NCBI GenBank assembly: GCA_022497155.1
Contig: MU385751.1
Location: forward strand, 186,001 to 250,000
Direction of reading: 5' to 3'
DNA from: Whalleya microplaca
Lineage: Eukaryota; Ascomycota; Sordariomycetes; Xylariales; Xylariaceae
Length of the DNA stretch: 64,000 bases
The notes below the pieces were generated by a model. The model saw nothing but the letters and a program-made list of their open reading frames with translations, was not told the DNA's origin and ran no database searches. Position numbers and translations under genes: made by a program. Positions within the stretch are counted from its first letter, which is position 1, and each line of letters opens with the position of its first letter. This document shows, piece by piece, positions 23,938-35,427 of the stretch.

Positions 23938-25151
23938 ATAGATAGGTATGGGTCATAGAATGCTCGAGCAATCGAGATGATGGTACCATCGATAGATAGT
24001 ACTACCACACCCCTCACCATGCCCTACTAGTATTGGCGTTTAGCAGTGCTTTATAGATCACGGAGGGTAGGTAAATCACGTTGGATAGCTGTTGTTGCTA
24101 TTTCCCTTCTACTCAGGTTTGTAGCCATTTTCCGTCCGAACATGAGAGCAAGGCCTGGGAAAACACAGTTCCTTGATCAATGGTCTTGGGCACGTATGGT
24201 AGTCTACGCATATACAAATATGATGACCGTAGCCTGGTACTTGTGTGCTAAAGTTTCATCTTGGATCGCTCGATGAATATAATTTGACCAGGTAAGACTT
24301 TATATATCATGTTCCTTTCATCTCTGTTGTCGTTTTAACCTCGTTTTATTAAACCAATTTAACGAACGGGACCATCCGTAATGTATATCCATGTGTCTAA
24401 GAATCTAGGCCTTTTTTTCATCTCCGAGTATACTAAAGTGAATTATCACAGTTCCAGCGCGTAGTAATCATTGAAGAGCTGCCGTCGCCAATAGTAATTG
24501 TCAATTGGAATCGTAAAGAGGTAAAGTATCAGTGATCTCCTTGTAGCAGACCTGGAGCTCTCTCTTGAGCGAATGGCTCTCAGAACAACCATTCCGCCGA
24601 GCTCCATTTGCTCAAAGGCTCTATGAATATTACCCCTATCGTGACATGAATTGGTTTTCTTTCACCTTCTATAGACTGTATTTCAAGACAGATTATTGGT
24701 GGCTCCCTATCGAGAGCGAGACATACTACATACATAGTGTAGGTATATGTAACGTCGTAATGTGGGGATGTGTAGTTGTTCCACTGATGAGATAGCCTTT
24801 TAGAACCACAACAATGCTTGGTAGCGTGATGAAATGCCGAGCTTTTCACGCTATCCAGAACGCGATTATTTCATTAGGTTCGTTAGGGCCTGTCAACGAC
24901 CCGACTACCCCCTGAGATCGGCCTGAGATGAAACTTGACAGTTGAAATAAGCATAGCGGTTACTGATGACCGTTACAGATCAGCGCTGGCAATTTCAATG
25001 CCCCCCACAAAGGTATCCATCAATACGAACGAGACCCTCAGCGTGATCGAGATGAAAATGTTCGCGGTTGACCTGATGGGTAGAAAACCTCATCTAAATC
25101 AGAGTCGAACTTTCCAACATACGGCCATGGGATAACTGCGACACTGGCGGG
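23938..25151. other. Intergenic region before the DUF3176 gene
   Basis: No gene recognised. Two 76-codon frames (24046-24276, 24565-24795) have no family resemblance and are probably chance. The last 250 bases form the leader of the next gene. Confidence 0.5.
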
Positions 25152-27167
25152 ATGCATATCCAGATCCCTTCGCCGAATGTGAGTATTGCCTCACCCAGCT
25201 TAGCTGTAGGTAAACATGAATGACTGACTGAATATCTTATAGTCGGCCGGCTTAGCGCCGGCAAGCCCGTACAGCGTACGCTCCAATTCACCGTTAATTC
25301 GAAGCGCAGAGCGCGATTATGTAGAGCTCGAGGATGTCAAGTTGGACCACGCGGACCGTGATCACCAGAAATCCGCCCATGATCCTCCACAGCATACGCC
25401 GGAGCTCCCTGACAGCCCGAATCCAGTCTTCCCGGGCCGACAGGACGATAATGGTTGGTGGCTTTTCGAGATTATTGCCTGGTTCATCAGCTCGTTAGCC
25501 CTAGCGGCTATTATCGTAACGATTGCCATAACGGACGAGAAACCACTGCCGCAGTGGCCTATGAACATCACGCTCAACTCCTTTGTCTCATTTATGTCGA
25601 CCCTGATGAAGGCCGCCCTCCTCATTCCTGTGACCGAGAGTATAAGCCAGCTCAAATGGGTGTGGTTTAAGAGAGCAAAGTCGATGGACGACATCCAGAC
25701 ATTCGACGAGGCGAGCCGCGGGTCCTGGGGCAGCATGAAGTTAATCTTCATGACCAAGCGGCTGCATCTGGCCAAGCTAGGCGCCTTCATCACCATCGTC
25801 ACGCTCGGCGTGGACCCCTTCATCCAGCAGGTGATCGTGTACCCGACGCGGACGGTGCCGTCGATAGTGAGCAACTCGTCGGTGCCGATCGCGCTGGAGT
25901 ACTCGAACTACACGTTCGGCGAGATCATGGCGATCCGGGAGCCGACGCTGGGGATGAAGAGCGCCATTAACAACGGCATCTACGACACCAACGCGCACCC
26001 ACAGGATGACTTCCTGCTGAGCCCGCAGTGCGCCACCGGTAACTGCACCTGGCCCGAGACCTACCAGTCGCTCGCCGTCTGCACCAAGTGCGCTAACACG
26101 ACTTCGCTCATCACCAAGAACTGCACCACGAGCGGCGCGTTGACCTACTGCGAGTACACGCTGCCCAATAAGTTCATGTTCGACGGCCTCCAGCGTGGAC
26201 GCATGTACATGAACGCCACGGGCACGGTGGCGACGATCAATTTCAACAATACGCAGTCGACGATCTCGTCGATAACCACGATGCGGGGGCTGCACGATCT
26301 ATCCTCGAGCAACTTGTTCGGCGTCGTGTCGAACGAATGTGTGCTTTATTTGTATGTTTGAATTCTCATTTTAGGAGATATTGGAGTGGTGGTAGGGATC
26401 TAGCTAATGCGATTAACCCCTTAGCTGTGTGAACGAATACCGTGCCGAGGTTAGTGACGGCATTTTCAAGGAGACCGTTGTGGCCACCCACACGGGCAAG
26501 GCCGACCCCGTCATGGGCGAGAACATCACCATCACGGTGCCGCCGTCGGGCAACCGGACAACGGCGCGAGATTTTATCGTCTACAGCGATGCCTGGAGGG
26601 CGATCAAGTGGCATTTCAGCGTGAGCAACCCTAGCCCGCCCCAACTCACTCCAGGCAACAAAGCTCTCTCTCCAACTTGAAAATCGATCTTGAAAACTAT
26701 GAGTACTAACTCGCGCGCAGGACTTCTGGAACGGCAACGTGACCGGGCAGACCGGGGAGCGGTCGTCCTCGAACGAGGTGCTGACGGCGCTGTACGACCT
26801 GGGCGAGGACGGGTCGGGCACGGGGGCGCAGAAGCCCGGGGGCGAGAACGACACGATCGCGGCGGTGGCGGCGAGCATGACCAAGTTCCTGCGCCTGAGC
26901 GCCCAGACGGCGTCGACGACGAAGAACCCGGACGACGTCAAGGCCGTCGGCACCGCCTGGACCGCCGAGGTCTACGTCCACGTGCGCTGGCCGTGGATGA
27001 TCCTGCCCATCGCCGTCGAGGCGCTCGCGCTCGTCTTCCTGGTCTCCACCATCGTCCAGAGCAAGGTCAGCGGCATGGCCGTGTGGAAGAGCTCCACGCT
27101 GCCCATGCTCGAGGGCAAAGTTAGGAGTTTGTATGGCGGGTACGCGGACCATCCTGAGCGGAAGTAA
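25152..27167 (+). CDS. DUF3176-type multi-pass membrane protein
   Basis: A fungal membrane protein of unknown function. Model: 25152-25178, 25243-26351, 26425-26620, 26721-27167, giving 592 residues. The first exon encodes only MHIQIPSPN and is joined across a 64-nt intron (GTGAGT...TAG, branch CTGAC) in frame. Without it the open frame starts at a TTG. Visible membrane helices: LFEIIAWFISSLALAAIIV, a second near SFMSTLMKAALLIPV, a third near FITIVTLGVDPF, and a last near MILPIAVEALALVFLV. Between helices three and four is a Cys-rich extracellular-like domain with N-glycosylation sites and the family words CATGNCTWP and ECVLYFCVNEY. This layout defines the DUF3176 family, which is often expanded in fungi. 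Transporter or receptor roles are not established. Confidence 0.88.
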
Positions 27168-28315
27168 TGAAGACAGAAAGAGGGGAAGAGAGCGTTCCTG
27201 ATTTGAAGCCAACTCCTGCGCGCGCTATAAGTAGAGGCGGTCCTGCTGGAGCTTGCTCAGGACGAACTACTCGTACGAACTTGATGTTGTTACGTAAAAT
27301 GCTTTGCAAAGATATCCATAGTAGAATTTGTATGACACCCAACTAGTTTCTAATATATAAACACTATTTGAAAGACTGTTAATAAAAGCTGGAATTCAGG
27401 GCGGATATATGTATTCATAGTTTGGGCGTTGTTAATGTGACCTTACTGAAATCCAACCTAATAACAATCTATTAATCAAACGGTACAACCACTCTTTTAC
27501 ACTCGTAGTTCTCTTTATAGTACCATTTTTATTGTTTTTGCGTACTACCTAGCTCGAAGATAGTCGTCCAATGTATGCGCAGCTCCTAGTCTCTTCCCTT
27601 GGCTGGACAGTAGAGCGTCCTATTAGAACTAAGTGCCTTTCTAACAAGTTGTAACAAGATGATAGATATTGACTCCCAGTACCGCAGTGCAAGAAGCGGC
27701 AGAAGTTCCACTGCAATTGCGCGACATAGTTGAACAGGCGAGATGTATTATCGAAATCTAATAACAGATAAATTTGGCTTAGATGTTCAGGAGACCTCTA
27801 GGCTTCCCCTATCTGGTGATATCGGCGGAGAGAAACGAGACGTATATGGAGGACCTGGAGAAAGGGATTAGTCTAGCAATCAAGGATTTCTGCTCTTCCC
27901 AGTCTGCCCGGGAAGGATTAAGGTAGCAATTCTGACCAAATTGAACAGTCTGAAAATTCATTTGTTGAGGATGCATGTTTCATTGGTACTTGATGTATGT
28001 CTCAAAATCTTCTCTGGTATCCGGATGTTCGGCCTATAATCTTAAACATAAGCTTTTATGCTTTTCACCGCTTTTACAGTCCCATAGAGAGAATATATGC
28101 TACTCAAAGTGATAATAGGAACAAGGGGTGGCCAGTATATCTATACCATTCATACTTTTGATCAAACTCTACTCGTCCAGCCTATGGCGTGTTTCCTACC
28201 ATGAACACTCAAATGTAGCTACAAGCGTACTAAGACGCTGCGGATCCCTATACGATCAGAATGATCCCGAAGCCACAGTGTTCCCTAACACTCACCTTCA
28301 AATGAGGTGACAAAA
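27168..28315. other. Intergenic region between convergent genes
   Basis: Holds the 3' ends of the DUF3176 and AA9 genes. Nothing else recognised. The 60-codon frame at 28128-28310 has no support. Confidence 0.5.
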
Positions 28316-29704
28316 TCAAACGCTTCGTCTCCGCAGCCCTCTCCTCAACTTACGGCTACTACCGCCAGCGGCAGCAGCAGCATTCGCCGCAGCCGGGATA
28401 CTCTTCGGCGGCACCGGCTCCTTGCTTCCCAACTTCTGCCCCTTATTCGGGGGACCCACAAAATCCCCCGCCGAGCACGCGCTCTGGATGCTATCGCACT
28501 TGTCCTCCCAGACGGCGCAGTTCTCGCTGCCCGTCGGCGGCGCCGCGTCGTAGCAGGCCTTGGACTGGTCCCAGCAGTTCTCGGACGCCGCCCAGCACCC
28601 GTCCTCCGTCGAGTAGTCGGGGACCTCGACGCCGACCCAGTTCGCATTCTTGATGATGTAGGCTGAAGGGACGGCCTCGTCACCACTAGCGGATGCGGCC
28701 ACCTTCTCGCTCTGGCTCGAGGCTTTCGAAGATGCTGAGGAGGAGGAGGCCGGCGGTGTGTACACCGCGGGCCCAGGCATCGGGTACGGGAAGTGCGGCT
28801 CGTAGATGTTGAAGGCTAGACCTGGGTCGCTCGCGCTCACGTAGCCGGGGATGCTGACGGTGGCGTCGGCGGGAATAGAGGTGGCGGCGCTGTTGCCCGA
28901 GACGGAGACTTGCGCACATCCGACGTAGTACTGCGGATCGCCCTTGTCGGCCTGGTGAAGCGCGAGAAGCTCAGGCCGGAAGAGCCAGGACCCGGCCGGC
29001 AGGCCCGCGGGGATGGCGAAGGAGAGCAGGCCGTTGTTGTCGATGAGCTTCTCGGTGCACCACTTACCCGTCGAGTCGTCGTAGCCTTCATCCCACTGTG
29101 ATGGAGTTCGGGTTAGCGGGTTCTGGGTTAGCTCTTGGAAAAGAGGGGAAGGGGGATCGAGAAGATCTCCTGAGGGCTTCGGAAGCTCTTCTTGCTTACC
29201 AGTTTAATCCAGCCAGGGCCAGCTGCGGCATCTGTCGTCATGTTATCGACCTGCTTGGCATATACAGCGCAAGGCCCCTGTGTATAGCGCGATATCAGTC
29301 CTTCTGTTCCTCGGTAAGTCTCTTTGCGTTCACCATACCTTGTGCGAAATATCGATGGAACCAGGTTGTTCGGCATCAGCCCAAGTTCGCCACAAGAAAG
29401 TGAGTTTTCCACCGGCTGGGGCAGGACAAGTGAAAGCAACGGGCTGCTGACCACTGACTCCTATGCTCAGATTAGCTACACAGTGCAACAAGCACATCTG
29501 TAGCTACCTACCACAGGCCATATCATCACTAGTTACACTAGCAATGGGATCAGTGCAATGCTGAGGATCCATATTCATCCGGACACAGGTCCCGTCACCC
29601 TGGGAGACATCGTTGACGAATAAGGTCGTGAAGACGGTGTGGGCATTCACCGTAGTAGAACATAGGGCCGCTAGGCCCAAAACTCCCGGATAGAAGCGCT
29701 TCAT
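28316..29704 (-). CDS. AA9 lytic polysaccharide monooxygenase with C-terminal extension
   Basis: A secreted copper enzyme that oxidatively cuts cellulose or related glucans. Model on the minus strand: 29704-29512, 29460-29339, 29277-29200, 29095-28316, giving 390 residues. The signal peptide ends at Ala21, so mature chain residue one is His22, the copper-binding N-terminal His (HTVFTTLFVND). The second copper His and the axial Tyr lie in the LLALHQADKGDPQYYVGC segment. Other family words are MACGGVSGQQPVAFTC and WDEGYDDSTGKW. After the catalytic domain comes a Ser/Ala linker and then a Cys-rich tail (CWAASENCWDQSKACY ... CDSIQSAC) ending in a basic stretch. No CBM1 is present. Three introns of 51, 61 and 104 nt keep frame. 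Substrate and C1/C4 preference cannot be read. Confidence 0.92.
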
Positions 29705-31517
29705 GCTGAAAGGACTGTAGGTCGGTCGGATGTATATCAAAGGAGTGGATAGTCAAGTCGATATCCGAGACTCGAACTCGATGATTTGGTTCGCAAATAG
29801 GTATTCCAAATACCAAAGGTTGTTCAATATCGGCTCTCGAAAGAATGACTGTTTTGTTCTCGTAAAGAGCGAACGAATGAATGAATGAATGGAAGAAAAG
29901 AATGTCTCGCAGAGACTCGATCGTGACTGTGTCAAAGAACGTCGTATCTACAAGATAGAAGGAATGAATGAGAAAGGCTGAGACGCGAAATGGATGAGGT
30001 GAAATTTCCCTATACAAGTCGAGAATCACATATTCTGCGAAGTGGGTAAAGAATCAAACCTACAAACACGGGACTAAATAGGAAAAAAAGAGGCGTTGGA
30101 AGTACAACACCAACACCAATACAAACGCTGTGCACCAGCAAATATCATAGTCAGGAGATGACCCCCTTTCAACGGACATGCATCGAAGCTGACCTTGATT
30201 TGTCCCCTTTCTTGCGCCATAAACATGGCGTTGGTGCCACCGCAGTACTGCGATAAGTACGAGCACCAACCAACACCGCCGTTTACATGTATCCTAACTG
30301 CCCAGCTTTCAGAAAAGAAAAGGTTCGCCTGTGTAGCCTCATATATATGTAGAAAGCTAGGCACTGCCAAAACCCCTATAGGGAGATTAAAGTTGAGTAG
30401 GGCCAATCAGGAGAAGCCTTTCGCTCTGAGACATTCTCTGACATTATCTCAGCTGCTTCATCCATGGCCTCGGTACCTCTATCAAGCTAGGCGCGTAGTT
30501 GCTTTTCGTCGAGCCTCGCCAGGGCCAATGGACTAGACGACAGGCGCCCGCGATGGGGAGTTAGTTGTGTGACATGAACATAGAAGCCAAGAGCCGGCCG
30601 TTTCCTCCATTGAATGCAGGTTGAGGTGAGATACCTCACCAGTCCGCTTCCAAGGCGCTTCCTCGGTCGATGGAAACTTCTCAGACTCTGATTTTGTTGA
30701 CAAACGTCTACCTTATGGTCTTCTCAGCCACTTCCATTTTCCGTCAATAGCCGCGGTCGAGAGTGAATTGGCTATGTTACAATGTTTCAACGGCGAGCTA
30801 CTGCGCAGGTATGAATAAGCTTAATTAGGCATTCGGGACGAACATGTTTCGACATAAGCAGGCCGGGAGTGGATGATTGGCTATTAGACATGAATGTCAC
30901 CTCAGCTGTCATCTCCCTGTCCCTGACGTCGGATGTGTAAATCCACAATCGGGCCATATTTGAGGCCGTTTCTATTCCTACTGCTTCGTAAGTACCGTTC
31001 AAGCCGTTTGAGTGTCAAGTTCTAGACCAAAGGTCTATTCCTATAACACAATAAAATATAACATGTTGAAATAGGATATCCGGTGTAAGTCAATGTTTCT
31101 TGCGGATGTCGAATATGATGTATTCGTCCGGATGAGCCACCAACAGGTTGGTGTACACCATGTCTAGTAGACCAAAGAACTGTTCACTCTTCATGAAACT
31201 TTCATCGTTGATCAGCAGTAGTAGGGCTTACAACACGCGTGCATTATCATGAGCTCTATTTCTAACCCAGCACGGGAAAATTTAAAAAAGGGTATGAAGG
31301 GAGTGGAGATTCATTGCGCCCTTAGACCTCTAAGGTCGATCCATACAGACTACCTTGATGAAGCCAACTACAGACGCCTGCCTTTCCCCCCTCCAGCCGG
31401 CCAAACACATTCGCTATATGCAAAGGTCCACCTGAGTTTTATATGCCTTTTTGTTTGTTGTTGTACATGGTATGTAGTACATCGCAGTCGTGAATCGTTG
31501 GGATTTTTTTCTGTATT
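29705..31517. other. Upstream region of the AA9 gene and 3' flank of Hsp10
   Basis: The first kilobase is the likely AA9 promoter and leader. Frames on both strands around 30060-30536 overlap each other and are not credible. A short inverted repeat, GAGGTGAGATACCTC, lies near 30624-30638. No gene recognised. Confidence 0.45.
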
Positions 31518-32158
31518 TTACTCGTTGATCTTGGCTAGAATGCTGCAGTAGGACATGTGGTTAATACGATTAGTTTGCTCTGGGTATCTGGGTTCAACTT
31601 ACTCGGTGTCGCGGAAGAGCTGGTACTCCTCCTCGCCGACCTTGACCGGTGAACCTCCATACTATAAATACGTTAGCTATAACCCCCCCCCCCAAGAACA
31701 CGACAATGCAATCGCTAAGAGGCAGAGGTCTTGCGACTGTCGCCCTCCTCACGATGCGACAAGCGAACGTACCTGAGGAATCAACACCCGGTCACCCGAC
31801 GCCACACCCATGGGCAGGCGCTTTCCGTCCTTGTCCAGGGCGCCAGGGCCGACGGCCAGCACCTTCGCCTCGTTGAGGTCCTTCACGCTCGACTCGGGCA
31901 AGAAGATGCCGCTGGCGGTCTTGGTCTCGGCCTTAATCCGCTGGACCAGGACGCGGTCCAGCAGAGGGACCAGAGACTTGATGGATCGGATAGCAGTGGC
32001 CTACAGATACTAGTATTTAGCTGGTGGCCTTGCATGCATGGACAATTGAGCATGCGAAGGTATTGAGAAGACGGCAGTAACATAGAAGCAAGCGCAATGC
32101 AAGTGCTGCAGGTGGAAGTGGATAATTCGCATAAACGATGGATTGATGTACTCACCAT
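31518..32158 (-). CDS. HSP10: Mitochondrial 10-kDa chaperonin (GroES/Hsp10)
   Basis: Co-chaperonin lid of Hsp60 in the mitochondrial matrix. Model on the minus strand: 32158-32156, 32000-31773, 31661-31603, 31542-31518, giving 104 residues, the normal length. Motifs: IKSLVPLLDRVLVQR, SGIFLPES at the mobile loop, EAKVLAVGPG, GDRVLIPQYGG and the end ILAKINE. The first exon contributes only the ATG, because the next bases are a perfect GTGAGT donor. The 155-nt intron ends CTGTAG before ATAIRSIK. The second intron (31662-31772) carries an 11-base G run on the coding strand. All four exons are in phase and rebuild the family sequence without gaps, which supports the ATG-only exon. Confidence 0.9.
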
Positions 32159-32783
32159 TGCGTCTGTATATTATACTCAAAGAAGAATAAAAATGAAGGG
32201 CGCGAGGTTGAGGCGATAGGAATTCCCTAGACGAATTGCAAGCTCTGGTTTTCTCTGAAAGCTGAAGCTATCACGAAATTGTTGGATCTTTTGGAAAGCG
32301 TTCGAAGATTCAAGTGATCGACCCAGGACTTTTTTAATCCCTAGGTTTTTCCGAGGGCCGGGATTGGCGGCTGGGCGGAATCAATCCATGGATTTCCAAG
32401 GTTCCATGGCCAGACCAGACCAGTGGACTGCCCGCCAAACCCCGGCATCCGGTATATCTCCGATACGCCACTAGACCATCTAAACCGTATGAATTAAACG
32501 AGTCCTAGATAATAACATGCGTATTTTTTGCTCTTTACATGTAATAAAATTAATTGTTAGATATGCAGGACTAAATGTACAGCTGTGAATAAGAATTCAT
32601 ATCAGAACCTCTATGGGACATACAATGTGAATCTAGTCTATGCCGCTATGATCCTCTACGGTTTGCACCATCTTCCGCTTGTTGATAATAATCCAAACCA
32701 TGTGACTCATGAACGCCAAGATTGTTCCCCTTCCCATGTCCAATTACGTACAATATGCAATATCTGTCTGTCCGGCGACTACC
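32159..32783. other. Short region between Hsp10 and the kinase gene
   Basis: Contains the Hsp10 5' region and, at its far end, the 3' end of the kinase gene. No coding or RNA feature recognised. Confidence 0.5.
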
Positions 32784-35427
32784 TCACTTGCTACTAGGCG
32801 TGGCCGGAGGCTCGAGAATGTGTGTGTGGTCCTCGGCCTTGATGACCTGACCAGAGCCAACTTGCCTACAGATGACCGTGTCTGCCACCCAAGGCTCGTC
32901 TAGAATCTCGGGCATCTGAGCACGCTTTTTGGGGTCGATCGTCAACATCCTTCCGATGATATGCCTACTTTCCCTTGGAAGGAGTCGCAGCAGGCGCCAT
33001 GGCCCTCTGATGACTTCTTTCTTATCTGGGGCATTCGTACTGTTGCCCGAGGCCGTCGAAGATACCGACTTATTAGGTTTGTGCTGTTTCGGTTCCTCAA
33101 CAAATATGTCTCGCTGCGGAATGTTTGTGAGATCATTAGTAGACCTCGAAGGAGGTATCAACTTCTTAGGATCATGGCCAGGCGTAGGTTCCGACGCGAA
33201 AAGCTTATAGGAGTTATCAGTCATGCGAGGCACCTTCCAGGGAAACCTTCTAAGTGACATGCAGCAGAAGATGATCGCGAGTGACCAGATATCTACCGCC
33301 TGCGGATCGTATTTGCGCTCGTCGTACACCTCCGGGGCAAGGTAGGGATCTGAGCCGACGACACCTAGCAACTTGTTAGATACAAAGGGTATATATAGGA
33401 CGAGATGTCAGCTTTGGACTTACCAGAGGCTTGCACAATGTCTGTCTCAAAGGGGTATTTGAATACGTGTGCGCTTCCGAAGTCGATGATCTTCATGATG
33501 CCGTGCTCGCTAACTACAACATTGTCCAATTTCAGATCCCGATGGGCGAGGCCAGAGCTGTGAAGATAGGTCACCCCGCTGAGTATCTGAAGGAAGCAGC
33601 AGGTAATCTCAGGCTTCGTCATCTTTCCGGTCATGACTATAGCAAAGAGGTCGAAAGGGGCGTATTCCATCACTTCGTACCACTTCCCCTTTTCTTGAAC
33701 AATGTCCAGCGTCTCGATGATGTTACCATGGTGCAGAGCAGATCCAACACAAAACTCGGCTGTTAGTTTCTTGACGTATTCTTTTTCTGTCTCGTATGAG
33801 TGTCGAGGTCGGAATTCCTTGACGGCAAAGACTGTGTTATCCTCGTTTCTTTTCATCAGTTTGACGGAGCCGCCAGCACCAGATCCCAGCACCCTGCCAA
33901 TCTTGCCATATTTCGATGAAAGACCGTGATCGTCAGCGAATGGGACTTGGTGGACTGATCTCGACGGCATGGCTGAACCTCCCGCTCTGTAAGGTGATGG
34001 CGACGCTGCCTTTTTGGCCTTGTGACTAGGTCCGACTTTGAAGAACCTCTTCAGGTCGGCCATGGATCCCGGCGCATTGGTACTGCTCATAGTAGACTCG
34101 GTCCCCGTTGGCTGAAGGTCCCCTGACTTATTCCTGTGCCCAAAGAGTCCCGAACGTCTCTTTTCCTGCTTATCAGTCTGTAATGAGAGGCTAGTAGAGG
34201 AAGCCGATGGGGATGTGCCGGATTTCTTCTTTCTCGGAAATACAAACCTCGGGTCGATGGTGCTCCCTACTTTGATTTGATTTGGCCGTTTATTCGCAGC
34301 ATACGGATCATTTATATCTCCCTGGGGAGTAAATGGCCGCGAGTAGTATTGAGATGCACTCGGTCTGGACGGACTCGACTCTCTGGAGACGGGGACAGAT
34401 TGACCTCCTGGCCCAATGCTAAACATGCCCTTCCTGTGTGAACGAGCGCCATCCTGCTCGTCCACGGCGGTCGTCCGCTGCGATATGTCGTCGGTGGAAG
34501 CTGGTCGATGCGGCAGACCAATTCGGGGAGTAAGAGGCCGTGAGTCTTGACCGGAAGCTTGCGGTGTTATCGCTTGGGAGTCGAACCCTCCCTCAGACAA
34601 AGGCCGATTGCTAACTCGTGTGCCCTTATCAGAAGACTCTACTGCCGAGGTCCCGGCGGGTGTCAAAGGAGGCGACGCGAGTTCGGGCGCTCTGGGACTC
34701 AAGCGTGGTGAATTATAATCCATTGGGCTATGGCTGTGTTGTGGTGTGGCGTTGGGCGTGGTCTCATTAGATGGAACCTAGATATATCGTTAGCAACGAA
34801 AGAATTGTAGAGTTGTCTCAAGACGAAGGTCTCAGAATAGTGGCTCATATCAATGCTACCCCTGAACTCAAACACAAGCCTCGTTTTGAAGAAAGCAAAA
34901 CGAACGATGCGTAGGGTAAAGGTGTCATGACATAAACCACGACACGGACGACGGCGAAACAGTACGGAGATGGCATGGCATACCCTCGAAGGTGGAAGCG
35001 AGACGGGATCAAAGGAGTAGTTCTTCAAGCGCTGCTCCTGGAGCTTTGCGCCGTGCAGCGAGTCGGTCAAAGCCCGGATGGGATCAGTAGCAGGCGAGGT
35101 ATTTGTTGGGATCCCAGGACTCATTTCCGGCGCAACTCGAGGTTCAATCTCGTCGACGGCGGAGGCGAAGCGGACAGCAGGCGCTCGCTCTGGAGGTTTG
35201 ACAAAGCCGCCGGCATGTTCGGACGTAGCTTGGGGGCCGCCTAGAGTTTTGAAAACAGGAACTATCAGTGATGTGGTCAAAGAGCTGCGTCCTAGCTCCC
35301 AAGCTAAGGAGTTACGGGTGGTGGGGGTTGTCATGTCAGACAAAGACAAAGAAGGGATAGGAATATCGGTTATACCTTGCGGCTGCTCCTGTTGGGGAGG
35401 GATCTCAGCGTCGACCGGCGTTGTCAT
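32784..35427 (-). CDS. HAL/Npr1-type serine/threonine protein kinase
   Basis: Probable cytosolic kinase of the fungal HAL group (yeast Sat4/Hal5/Npr1 relatives), which controls plasma-membrane transporters and ion or nutrient homeostasis. Model on the minus strand: 35427-34984, 34777-33424, 33364-32784, giving 792 residues. The first 430 residues are Ser/Pro-rich and probably disordered and phosphorylated. The kinase domain spans about 437-770, with GSGAGGSV, Lys468 (FAVKEF), Asp562 (HRDLKLDN), Asp580 (DFGSAH) and [10 protein letters not shown]. All catalytic residues are present. The start ATG at 35427 is preferred over a non-ATG extension. The 206-nt first intron ends with the branch GCTAAC and TCTAG. 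The minus-strand stretch 35375-35241 (135 nt) looks like an intron but is in frame, so two protein forms are possible. Confidence 0.88.

Noticed and set aside
17196..29704. Idea of a secondary-metabolite or degradation gene cluster
   Set aside because: Secreted hydrolase, CYS3, DUF3176 and AA9 are unrelated. No synthase, regulator or transporter set is present.
29745..29825. tRNA-like segment (a GTTCGAGTC loop with possible end pairing)
   Set aside because: The D and anticodon arms do not form, and the region is the AA9 leader.
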